Of a DNA stretch of 6,709 nt, positions 1 to 5,378 are shown piece by piece. Below the pieces are notes generated by a model, which was not told where the DNA came from, searched no databases, and worked only from the letters and a program-made list of their open reading frames with translations. The position numbers and the translations under genes are program-made. The stretch comes from Porticoccaceae bacterium (GTDB lineage Bacteria > Pseudomonadota > Gammaproteobacteria > Pseudomonadales > Porticoccaceae). The stretch spans positions 1 to 6,709 of the forward strand of contig JAPKCN010000109.1 in assembly GCA_028822945.1 (NCBI GenBank). Reading direction: 5' to 3'. The first letter of the stretch is position 1, and each line of letters starts with the position of its first letter.

Positions 1-115
1 CTACGCCGAGTGTCTTGCGACTGCCATCGGCAAATCGTAACGAGCGACTGATAACGCCGCCATCAAAATAGATATTGGCTTTAATGTCGACGCTGACGTT
101 GCTAAATTGAGACAT
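1..115 (-). CDS. ppnP: Pyrimidine/purine nucleoside phosphorylase PpnP, N-terminal part
   Basis: PpnP (formerly YaiE, DUF1255) is a small cytosolic cupin-fold enzyme of roughly 95-105 residues that cleaves nucleosides with phosphate to free base and ribose-1-phosphate. Only the first 38 codons are in the window; the gene runs off the left edge. The visible protein starts MSQFSNVSVDIKAN and continues with IYFDGGVISR and FADGSRKTLGV. The pattern of an aromatic residue, then DG, then S-R, then a DGSRKTLG block is what I know from the N-terminus of this family. The ATG (113-115) is preceded by AGGAAA (121-126 on the plus strand, read in reverse) with a 5-base gap, a good ribosome binding site. 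It is transcribed divergently from the lipoprotein gene across the long spacer. The cupin core and catalytic part are not visible, so the call rests on N-terminal resemblance only. Confidence 0.8.
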   Translation of the reverse strand, partial: MSQFSNVSVDIKANIYFDGGVISRSLRFADGSRKTLGV

Positions 116-180
116 TTGGATTTCCTATTGTGGATTTGTGTTTTTAAGTCGATCGGGCGTTGATTTGAAACTTGATCACG

Positions 181-266
181 TATCGATAGCGTATGCGTTG
201 GTTGTACTCATGAACATTGTAGCCGATGATAGTTGTTAATTGAGATTGGTTGGATATTTATCGATA
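181..266. repeat. Pair of TATCGATA palindromes
   Basis: The perfect 8-bp palindrome TATCGATA occurs at 181-188 and again at 259-266, with start points 78 bases apart. Both copies lie in the divergent spacer, upstream of the candidate promoter for the lipoprotein gene and upstream of ppnP on the other strand. The bases flanking the two copies differ (ACG before and GCG after the first; TTT before and GGG after the second), so only the 8-mer is shared. Paired palindromes in a divergent promoter region could be operator half-sites for a dimeric regulator, but the genome's liking for CGAT/ATCG words could also produce this by chance. Confidence 0.35.
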
Positions 267-301
267 GGGAATGTGCAGCCAAATTTTTTACGTGAGTCAG
301 T

Positions 302-330
302 TTGGCCATTGCCACGTTCGTGACTATAAC
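302..330 (+). promoter_or_regulatory. Candidate sigma-70 promoter for the MBL lipoprotein gene
   Basis: TTGGCC (302-307) matches four of six bases of the -35 consensus. A 17-base spacer separates it from TATAAC (325-330), which matches five of six bases of the -10 consensus. Transcription would begin near 337 and give a leader of about 120 bases. The short inverted pair AGTCA (295-299) and TGACT (321-325) brackets the -35 and spacer and could be a protein-binding site. This is the best-spaced match I found in the spacer, but it was read by eye and not scored against the rest of the window. Confidence 0.4.
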
Positions 331-356
331 AGAGCCGAATCGTTTGCTTCAATGTT

Positions 357-440
357 CCACTAGGTGCCAGATTTTTTTTCAGAGTTTTGGCAAACGATAT
401 ACAGCTTTCTCTAGTGGCGATGGCTGGTGAACCTCACTAG
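357..440. repeat. CACTAG/CTAGTG elements and leader hairpin
   Basis: CCACTAG (357-363), CTAGTGG (411-417) and CACTAG (435-440) form three related elements in alternating orientation within 84 bases. The middle and last copies can pair as a 6-bp stem with an 18-base loop. The last copy can instead form a tighter hairpin, CTGGTGA-ACC-TCACTAG (424-440), with seven pairs including one G-T wobble and a three-base loop. This ends three bases before the Shine-Dalgarno sequence AGGTGA (444-449) of the lipoprotein gene. CTAG is usually rare in enterobacterial genomes, so its clustering is notable, although its frequency in this organism is unknown. Confidence 0.4.
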
Positions 441-455
441 TAAAGGTGAAGTTTG

Positions 456-1463
456 ATGATAGATTCGTTTTTGAAACAGGCGCGGGTTCGTTATCTGCTT
501 CTTACGCTCTGTGGACTGCTTAGCGCTTGCGTGGCCGGTGATCGATTCGTCAACAGCGATGGTCAGTCGATCAATAAACCGCTAATGGATCTTTTTAGGT
601 GGCGCTGGCAACGTGTGCCACCGCAACCTTTCGAATTACCTAGATCTCATGAGTGGCGGCGTTTGAATAACCAAAGTACTGAGTATGCGGTATGGATTGG
701 CCACGCGACCTACCTGCTCAACAATGGTGACCTGACGATCCTTACCGATCCGATTTTTTCCCAACGGGCCTCGCCAGTTTCATGGGCAGGTCCTGAGCGA
801 ATGGCACTTCCGGCTATCCCGCTGGCCGACTTGCCAGTTATTGATGTGGTGCTCGTGAGTCACAATCACTACGACCATTTGGATATTCCCAGTCTGATAG
901 CCCTGCAGACCTCTAATCCCAAGGCACTTTTTCTGGTTCCACTGGGGGATCGTCGACTGCTATCAGCGGCGGGTATTACTCACGTTGAGGAGTACGCTTG
1001 GTGGCAGAGTAGACAGGTTAAGCGGACGGTTTTTACCTTCACGCCAGCTTATCACTGGTCGGCGAGGGGGTTGTTGGATCGCAACCGCAGTCTTTGGGGT
1101 GGTTGGTATATGGATACGCCACAGAGATCGTTGTACCACGCCGGGGACACGGGCTATTCGTCGGATTTTTCCGAGATTCGCAAGCGTTTGGGGGCACCAG
1201 ATTACGCCTTTATTCCGATTGGTGCCTATGCGCCACGTTGGTTTATGCGTGCCTCTCATGTCGACCCCGCCGAGGCACTACAGATCGCCGAAGATGTTGG
1301 TGCGCGCCAGTCGTTAGCTATGCATTGGGGCACATTTATTCTTACCGACGAACCGGTAGCCCAGCCTCAAAAGCGTTTAAAGCAGGCATTGCGTGCGAGT
1401 CAGCACGAGTCAGACTTTTTTATCACTCCAATTCTTGGTGGTGTGCATCCATTTACAGATTAA
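456..1463 (+). CDS. Exported MBL-fold lipoprotein, NAPE-PLD/RomA-like zinc hydrolase
   Basis: This is a predicted zinc-dependent hydrolase of the metallo-beta-lactamase fold, 335 residues. The ATG at 456 is chosen because AGGTGA (444-449) lies 6 bases upstream; the in-frame TTG at 453 would be only 3 bases away. R10 and R12, a hydrophobic stretch (13-22) and the lipobox L22-S23-A24-C25 make a signal peptide II. Residue 26 is Val, not Asp, which favours the outer membrane. The metal motif S-H-N-H-Y-D-H gives H136, H138, D140 and H141. Further likely ligands are H200 (in YHWSARG), the bridging D231 (in AGDTGY) and H290 (in MHWGTF). The block IPIGAYAPRWFM followed by HVDP is very like mammalian N-acylphosphatidylethanolamine phospholipase D and bacterial RomA-type proteins. 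The fold and export are well supported. The substrate is not, because lactonase and phosphodiesterase activities both occur in this superfamily. Confidence 0.88.
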   Translation: MIDSFLKQARVRYLLLTLCGLLSACVAGDRFVNSDGQSINKPLMDLFRWRWQRVPPQPFELPRSHEWRRLNNQSTEYAVWIGHATYLLNNGDLTILTDPIFSQRASPVSWAGPERMALPAIPLADLPVIDVVLVSHNHYDHLDIPSLIALQTSNPKALFLVPLGDRRLLSAAGITHVEEYAWWQSRQVKRTVFTFTPAYHWSARGLLDRNRSLWGGWYMDTPQRSLYHAGDTGYSSDFSEIRKRLGAPDYAFIPIGAYAPRWFMRASHVDPAEALQIAEDVGARQSLAMHWGTFILTDEPVAQPQKRLKQALRASQHESDFFITPILGGVHPFTD

Positions 1464-1466
1464 CGT

Positions 1467-1499
1467 AGTAAAACATCGGGTACGGTCTATAGTTTTACT
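1467..1499 (+). terminator. Weak hairpin just after the MBL lipoprotein gene
   Basis: A perfect 8-bp inverted repeat, AGTAAAAC (1467-1474) and GTTTTACT (1492-1499), begins three bases after the stop codon of the lipoprotein gene and encloses a 17-base loop. The stem is AT-rich and no T-run follows, so it is not a classic intrinsic terminator. It could be a weak terminator or an RNA-stabilising 3' structure. Its position directly after a stop codon is the main reason to list it. Confidence 0.3.
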
Positions 1500-1547
1500 G
1501 TGCAGTACTGCCGCACGTGAGATTACATACGGGTACTCCTGCGGTAC
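1480..1547. repeat. GTAC-rich stretch with a 10-bp palindrome
   Basis: Four GTAC tetramers lie within 68 bases, at 1480-1483, 1505-1508, 1533-1536 and 1544-1547. The second is the centre of a perfect 10-bp palindrome, GCAGTACTGC (1502-1511). The first and third sit in the same 7-mer, CGGGTAC. The stretch lies in the 172-base gap between the lipoprotein and DUF4239 genes and could carry regulatory sites for the latter. No regulator is recognised, and no clear -35/-10 pair was found with it. Confidence 0.3.
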
Positions 1548-1635
1548 GTAGCCATTCTAAACATCCAGATAAACTTTCACATAGATCCGACCAGTCACCA
1601 TGACCGCAAGGACGCTTAATAAGGTAAACTGATTC

Positions 1636-2466
1636 ATGAAGGCCGTTATTTTTAACGTAATAAACCCCGAGGTTACGCCGGTGTCTTTGTCAAATCCGAG
1701 TATTCTGCGAACACTGCTGCCACTGTTGGGCTCTACAACTGCGGCAATAACCGCGACGATGATGATAAGCAATAGCGGTATTACTGAAAATGTGTCGGGC
1801 GGCAATGCGCCTTGGGAAGAGTTTTACTCGGTATTCGGTATGATCTATGCAATAGTTTCAGGGTTTTTGTTGGTTGAAGTGCTCAATCGATTTAATAAAT
1901 TATCTGAAGTAGTCGAATCTGAACTCAATGCGATCGGGGACGTCCGCGATTTTTTGATTTACATGGATGGTCAGCAGGACAAAAAGAAAACCGTGAACCG
2001 CGAGCTTCAGGAATACGTGCACTCGGTTGCCACCGTTGAGTGGGCGGATATGAACGACGAGCTGGCTGTTTTGAACTCCGATACCTCAAAGGAACTCTAC
2101 GACATTATGTATGCAGTCAACAATCTTGAGATCAACAACGAGAGCGATCGCTCGGCACTTCATTTCTTAATCAGTGAACTCTCCAGTATCACTACCCTGC
2201 GGACCCAGCGCATCAGTATTGCGAATCACAGTTTACCGCCACAACTAAAACATTTACTGCTGTTTATGTCCACTGTGTTAGTTGCTGCGTTTATGATTAA
2301 CACCAGCACTGTGCTCTGGATACAGTGCTTTATGGTGGGGTCAATCACCGGCTGTGTGCATCTGCTGTATTTGGTTATTGCCGATCTCGACCATCCGTTT
2401 ACCGGACTTTGGACGATCAACGTGCGTCCTTTGATAGAGTTGCAGGGTAGTTTTGATGTCGATTAG
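1636..2466 (+). CDS. DUF4239 (bestrophin-like) four-helix membrane protein
   Basis: This 276-residue inner-membrane protein has the layout of the DUF4239 family: two N-terminal helices (about 25-45 and 62-84), a long soluble middle and two C-terminal helices (about 205-221 and 225-250). Family-like features are the stretch FYSVFGMIYAIVSGFLLVEV, then ESELNAIGDVRDFL, then a YVHSVATVEWADM segment, and near the end DLDHPFTGLWTINVRPL, where D-L-D-x-P-F-x-G is characteristic. The family is described as distantly bestrophin-like, suggesting an anion channel, but its function is not established. The ATG at 1636 has only AAGG 11 bases upstream; an in-frame GTG at 1681 has GAGG 8 bases upstream and may be the true start, shortening the protein by 15 residues. 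The first helix is Thr-rich and weakly hydrophobic. The gene sits between two predicted lipid-active enzymes in the same direction, 172 bases after one and 64 before the other. Confidence 0.75.
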   Translation: MKAVIFNVINPEVTPVSLSNPSILRTLLPLLGSTTAAITATMMISNSGITENVSGGNAPWEEFYSVFGMIYAIVSGFLLVEVLNRFNKLSEVVESELNAIGDVRDFLIYMDGQQDKKKTVNRELQEYVHSVATVEWADMNDELAVLNSDTSKELYDIMYAVNNLEINNESDRSALHFLISELSSITTLRTQRISIANHSLPPQLKHLLLFMSTVLVAAFMINTSTVLWIQCFMVGSITGCVHLLYLVIADLDHPFTGLWTINVRPLIELQGSFDVD

Positions 2467-2489
2467 GCGTCTTGGTTACCGCGTGCGGA

Positions 2490-2504
2490 TTGCGCAATGC
2501 GCAA
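2490..2504. repeat. 15-bp near-perfect palindrome TTGCGCA-A-TGCGCAA
   Basis: Two 7-base arms, TTGCGCA and TGCGCAA, flank a single central A in the 64-base gap between the DUF4239 and hydroxylase genes. As DNA it has the symmetry of a binding site for a dimeric regulator. As RNA the central three bases would have to form the loop, leaving a 6-bp GC-rich stem, but no T-run follows. It could therefore be an operator, a small processing or attenuation hairpin, or chance. Confidence 0.35.
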
Positions 2505-2530
2505 CCTGCTCATGGTCATTTTAGCTCGGT

Positions 2531-3781
2531 ATGCAATCGTCGCTGATCATTCTTTACTCGATCCCGGCATTTGCGGTTTTGATGGCGATCGAACTCTCCT
2601 ATGGGATTTTTCGAGGAAGTAACACCTATCGTCTAAATGATACTTTTTGCAGTCTGACGCTGGGCTTACTCAGTCGCTTTCCGCCGGTGTTTAAGCTTGG
2701 CGTTAGTGGGATGGTATATGCGGGTGCAGCGAATTTATTTGGCATTGACGGGCTAGCCAAAGACGCCTGGAGTACTTGGGTATTGGCTTTTTTGCTCTAT
2801 GATTTTAGCTATTATTGGAAGCATCGCCTATGCCATGAACGCACCCTTTTATGGGCCAGTCATGTGGTTCACCACCAGAGTGAAGATTATAACCTCGGCA
2901 CTGCACTGCGGCAGACGGGGTCATCGTTCATAGTGTCTTGGATCTTTTATATTCCAATGTTTTTAGTCGGCGTGCCGATAGAGGTTTTCGTTCCCGTCGC
3001 GGGGGTCAACCTAGTGTATCAATTTTGGGTACACACCGAGCACATCGGAAGTCTTGGGTTGTTGGATCGAATCATGGTGACGCCGTCCAATCACCGTGTT
3101 CACCACGCCCGCAACGCCGAGTATATCGATGCCAACTATGGCGGCGTCTTTATCATATGGGATCGAATATTTGGGACTTTTCGCGCCGAGCGAAGTGACT
3201 TGCCGCCTGAGTATGGCACGCGCACACCGCTGCGCAGTTGGAATCCACTTTGGGCCAACCTCGAAATTTACTGGCGAATGTTGCGCGACAGTTGGTACAC
3301 CAAAAATTGGCGGGATAAATGCCAGGTGTGGATATCCCGAACGGGCTGGCGTCCCGACGATGTGGCGGCGCAGTTCGCCAAGCCCGAATCTAGCACTGCG
3401 AACTACCTTAAGTACCATACCAACACGTCACTCGGATATCAGGTATTTGCGGTAGTGCAGTTTTTGATGTGCGCATTAGTGACGCTCTGGGTCGTGCTTT
3501 ATCTGCCTCAGCAATCTATATATGAGAGCGTAGTGATGATGCTTTTAGTGGTAGTGTCGGCGGCGCTTACTGCGGAAATTCTAAAGGGGAATAGCCTGTG
3601 GATATGGCTTGAAGTAGCTCGATCGCTGGCGGTTCTGACAGTGATTTTGGTGCTAAGGACACGGGGCTTAGATTTTCTGGTAGGTCAGTTTTTGGCGCTG
3701 CACGCAGTCTTCAATTTGCTGGTGATAGCGCTTATATGGGCGTATGGTCGATTTTATCTATGGCCGCTGAAGCCCAATTAA
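2531..3781 (+). CDS. Sterol desaturase/fatty acid hydroxylase family membrane di-iron enzyme
   Basis: This is a 416-residue integral membrane oxygenase of the sterol desaturase/fatty acid hydroxylase superfamily, which uses a histidine-bound di-iron centre and O2 to hydroxylate or desaturate lipids. All histidine boxes are present: H98-RLC-H102, H111-VV-HH115, H168-TE-H171 and H188-RV-HH192. They are followed by the conserved NYGGVFIIWDRIFGTF and RTPLRSWNPLWANL blocks. Hydrophobic helices flank them at about 5-22, 82-96 and 131-166. After a soluble part (about 215-300) comes a further domain of about four helices (303-325, 332-350, 358-376, 383-405) not needed for the di-iron core. The family includes alkylglycerol monooxygenase (TMEM195), so an ether-lipid or fatty-acyl substrate is plausible but unproven. 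The ATG at 2531 is the first in frame after a stop and lacks a clear Shine-Dalgarno sequence, so translation may be weak or coupled to the upstream gene. No key histidine is missing. Confidence 0.9.
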   Translation: MQSSLIILYSIPAFAVLMAIELSYGIFRGSNTYRLNDTFCSLTLGLLSRFPPVFKLGVSGMVYAGAANLFGIDGLAKDAWSTWVLAFLLYDFSYYWKHRLCHERTLLWASHVVHHQSEDYNLGTALRQTGSSFIVSWIFYIPMFLVGVPIEVFVPVAGVNLVYQFWVHTEHIGSLGLLDRIMVTPSNHRVHHARNAEYIDANYGGVFIIWDRIFGTFRAERSDLPPEYGTRTPLRSWNPLWANLEIYWRMLRDSWYTKNWRDKCQVWISRTGWRPDDVAAQFAKPESSTANYLKYHTNTSLGYQVFAVVQFLMCALVTLWVVLYLPQQSIYESVVMMLLVVVSAALTAEILKGNSLWIWLEVARSLAVLTVILVLRTRGLDFLVGQFLALHAVFNLLVIALIWAYGRFYLWPLKPN

Positions 3782-3789
3782 TGTGGTTT

Positions 3790-4806
3790 TTATAGAATTG
3801 TGTCGATGATCGTTTTGGCAGCTTTCCCAGGCACCTCGCGGACTAGTCTCGGTAGTAGAAATCCGGGCAGAGCGGCCTGCATTCCGGCGTATATCTGAGT
3901 TGCCTGCACCTGAGCGACATCGAAGTGACTGGCGCCCTGCACTGGGTCGAGAAGGTGCAGGTAGTAAGGGCTGACACCACAGTCATAGAGGCGCTCGCTG
4001 AGATCGATCAACGTTTTTGCGCCATCATTGACGCCTTTTAGTAGCACCGACTGATTGAGTATACGAATGCCATTTTCCTGTAAGCGATAAAGTCCAGCTT
4101 CGACGGCGTGGTCGATTTCATTTGCGTGGTTGACATGCACTACGAGTATAGGTTTCAGACGCGAGGCGGTCATCCATCGGAGTAGGTCGTCGTCCACCCG
4201 TGAGGGAATAACGATCGGCAAACGACTATGGACTCGTAGACGTTTGATATGACTAATCTCGGCAATTTGTGCCGTCAACCAACCGAGGAACTTATCATTA
4301 GCCGCGAGTGGGTCGCCGCCGCTGTAGATAACTTCGTTGAGTTCGCGGTGCTGGCGAATGTAGTCTAGGGCAGATACCCACTGTTGGCGGCTCTGGCGTT
4401 GTTGCTCATATGGGAAGTGTCGGCGGAAGCAGTATCGGCAATTAATGGCGCAGGCCGGACTTACTATTAACAATAATCGGTTGCGGTATTTATGGATGAT
4501 ACCAGGGTGGGGATTGTGTGAGACCTCGTCGAGGGGGTCCTTTTGAAAGCCCTGTGGCGACTCGAGTTCTTGCTGTACCGGTAGTACTTGAGTGAGCAGC
4601 GGATCGCATGGATCGGCATGCCGAATCCGTCCTAGATAGGGTTTTGGTACCTGCAAGGGAAACTGCATAGCGGCGCGCTGCGCGCCAGTCAGTAAAGAGC
4701 TGTCGAGTCGCAAGCAGTCGAGTAACTCGGCAACAGATTTTATCGATTGGCTCAACTCTATTTTCCAACTGCTAGGGATACTGAGTATTTGCGTTTGATC
4801 GAGCAT
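3790..4806 (-). CDS. epmB: EF-P beta-lysylation protein EpmB (lysine 2,3-aminomutase-like)
   Basis: EpmB (YjeK) is a cytosolic radical-SAM, PLP-dependent aminomutase. It turns (S)-alpha-lysine into (R)-beta-lysine, which EpmA attaches to elongation factor P to relieve stalling at polyproline. The protein has 338 residues against about 342 in E. coli. The iron-sulfur motif C119-AIN-C123-RY-C126 lies in SPACAINCRYCFRRHFPY. SGGDPL (163-168), IHSRLPIV-like RVHSRLPIV (191-199), NHANEID and PYYLHLLDPVQGASHF follow the E. coli protein closely. K331, in the C-terminal GKAAKTIID, aligns with the PLP-binding lysine position. No C-terminal zinc-binding extension of KamA type is present, which separates it from catabolic lysine aminomutase. 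The ATG at 4806 was chosen; a GTG one codon upstream is equally possible, and neither has a strong ribosome binding site. It is divergent from tadA, not from efp as in E. coli, so efp must lie elsewhere. Confidence 0.95.
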   Translation of the reverse strand: MLDQTQILSIPSSWKIELSQSIKSVAELLDCLRLDSSLLTGAQRAAMQFPLQVPKPYLGRIRHADPCDPLLTQVLPVQQELESPQGFQKDPLDEVSHNPHPGIIHKYRNRLLLIVSPACAINCRYCFRRHFPYEQQRQSRQQWVSALDYIRQHRELNEVIYSGGDPLAANDKFLGWLTAQIAEISHIKRLRVHSRLPIVIPSRVDDDLLRWMTASRLKPILVVHVNHANEIDHAVEAGLYRLQENGIRILNQSVLLKGVNDGAKTLIDLSERLYDCGVSPYYLHLLDPVQGASHFDVAQVQATQIYAGMQAALPGFLLPRLVREVPGKAAKTIIDTIL

Positions 4807-4869
4807 CACAAGCTGCCATACTATCGAGGTCGTTAGTATAGATTAATTGCAACTCGGAGAGACACCTGT
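4807..4869. promoter_or_regulatory. Divergent epmB/tadA promoter region
   Basis: These 63 bases must carry promoters for both genes unless one is read from within its neighbour. For tadA, CTGCCA (4813-4818), an 18-base spacer and TATAGA (4837-4842) give a weak sigma-70 match with four of six bases in each box. On the minus strand the same spot reads TATACT (4840 down to 4835), a five-of-six -10 box for epmB, but I found no good -35 for it. The two -10 boxes would overlap, so the promoters may compete. GGAGA (4856-4860), 9 bases before the tadA ATG, is its ribosome binding site. Confidence 0.4.
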
Positions 4870-5334
4870 ATGCCGACCGATATTGATATTGACGAGGTAT
4901 TTATGCGTCGAGCGCTAGATTTGGCGGAGCGCGCAGCCATGGTAGGCGAGGTGCCAGTCGGGGCGGTGCTGGTGAAGAATGGTAAAATCATTGCTGAGGG
5001 GCACAACCAGCCGATCGGTAGTTGTGATCCGAGTGCCCATGCGGAGTTGGTGGTGTTGCGCATAGGCGCCCGAGCAGAGGCTAATTATCGTTTGCCGGGG
5101 TGTGAACTTTACGTAACTATCGAGCCGTGCATTATGTGCGTTGGCGCGATGCTCCATGCGCGCATCAAGCGGGTTGTTTTTGGTGCACTTGAACCTCGAG
5201 CTGGGGCTCTACAGAGCCAGCTGCAGTTACTCGAGGCCAGACATTATAACCATCATATCGACTGGTATGGCGGTATTTTAGAGCATGACTGTGGGCAACT
5301 TATGCGCGATTTCTTTCGTGCTAGACGTACCTAG
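4870..5334 (+). CDS. tadA: tRNA-specific adenosine deaminase TadA
   Basis: TadA is a zinc-dependent homodimeric enzyme that deaminates A34 to inosine in tRNA-Arg(ACG), allowing one tRNA to read CGU, CGC and CGA. It is normally essential. The protein has 154 residues. The catalytic motif H57-A58-E59 gives the zinc ligand and the proton-shuttling glutamate, and P86-C87-I-M-C90 gives the two zinc cysteines; these are the same positions as in E. coli TadA. GEVPVGAVLV (26-35) and the C-terminal DFFRARR are also typical. The ATG follows GGAGA with a 9-base gap. The gene is divergent from epmB and convergent with mltF, and the tadA-mltF pairing matches E. coli. The last codons hold a short direct repeat, CTAGAC-GTAC-CTAGAC (5321-5336), spanning the stop. 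Nothing suggests that it is broken. Confidence 0.96.
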   Translation: MPTDIDIDEVFMRRALDLAERAAMVGEVPVGAVLVKNGKIIAEGHNQPIGSCDPSAHAELVVLRIGARAEANYRLPGCELYVTIEPCIMCVGAMLHARIKRVVFGALEPRAGALQSQLQLLEARHYNHHIDWYGGILEHDCGQLMRDFFRARRT

Positions 5335-5378
5335 ACAGCCGCATTATAAAGTCATCACAAGTCCTTGATTGTTTGCTT
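5335..5378. other. Short convergent gap between tadA and mltF
   Basis: These 44 bases separate the ends of two converging genes. A terminator would be expected, but none is convincing. CAAG-TC-CTTG would need a two-base loop, and the alternative ACAA/TTGT stem has only four pairs, although TTTGCTTTT follows it on the plus strand. Termination may be Rho-dependent or occur inside the neighbouring gene. Confidence 0.4.

Larger units (their letters stand above)
116..455. other. Gene-free divergent spacer, 340 bases
   Basis: This spacer lies between the divergent ppnP and lipoprotein genes and should hold promoters for both. It is AT-richer than the flanking genes and contains a T8 run (372-379). 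Structures seen are two TATCGATA palindromes, a candidate plus-strand promoter at 302-330, three CACTAG/CTAGTG elements and a leader hairpin before 456; these are listed separately. A 30-codon open frame (271-363, plus) exists but has only GGGA directly touching its ATG and no recognisable motif. I could not pick a convincing minus-strand promoter for ppnP. No tRNA-like cloverleaf or known riboswitch was recognised. Confidence 0.7.

Noticed and set aside
271..363. 30-codon open frame in the divergent spacer
   Set aside because: GGGA touches the ATG with no gap, it overlaps the candidate promoter, and the peptide has no recognisable feature.
372..379. T8 run as an intrinsic terminator
   Set aside because: No stable GC stem precedes it; only a 3-bp CAC/GTG pair is available, and no gene on the plus strand ends upstream within the window.
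453..455. TTG start for the MBL lipoprotein one codon before the ATG
   Set aside because: It is only 3 bases from the Shine-Dalgarno sequence; the ATG at 456 has a normal 6-base gap.
1094..1468. 124-residue plus-strand frame inside the MBL gene, and the minus-strand frame at 963-1259
   Set aside because: Both overlap the conserved metal-binding part of the MBL gene in other frames and show no domain features of their own.
1557..1805. 82-residue hydrophobic minus-strand frame
   Set aside because: It needs a TTG start, has no ribosome binding site, matches no family I know and overlaps the DUF4239 gene, which has family support.
2142..2153. 12-bp palindrome GAGCGATCGCTC
   Set aside because: It lies inside the DUF4239 coding region and arises from ordinary codons; a single copy gives no reason to call it a site.
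3011..3418. 135-residue minus-strand frame within the hydroxylase gene
   Set aside because: It is antisense to the conserved histidine-box and NYGG region; coding constraint on the plus strand explains the open frame.
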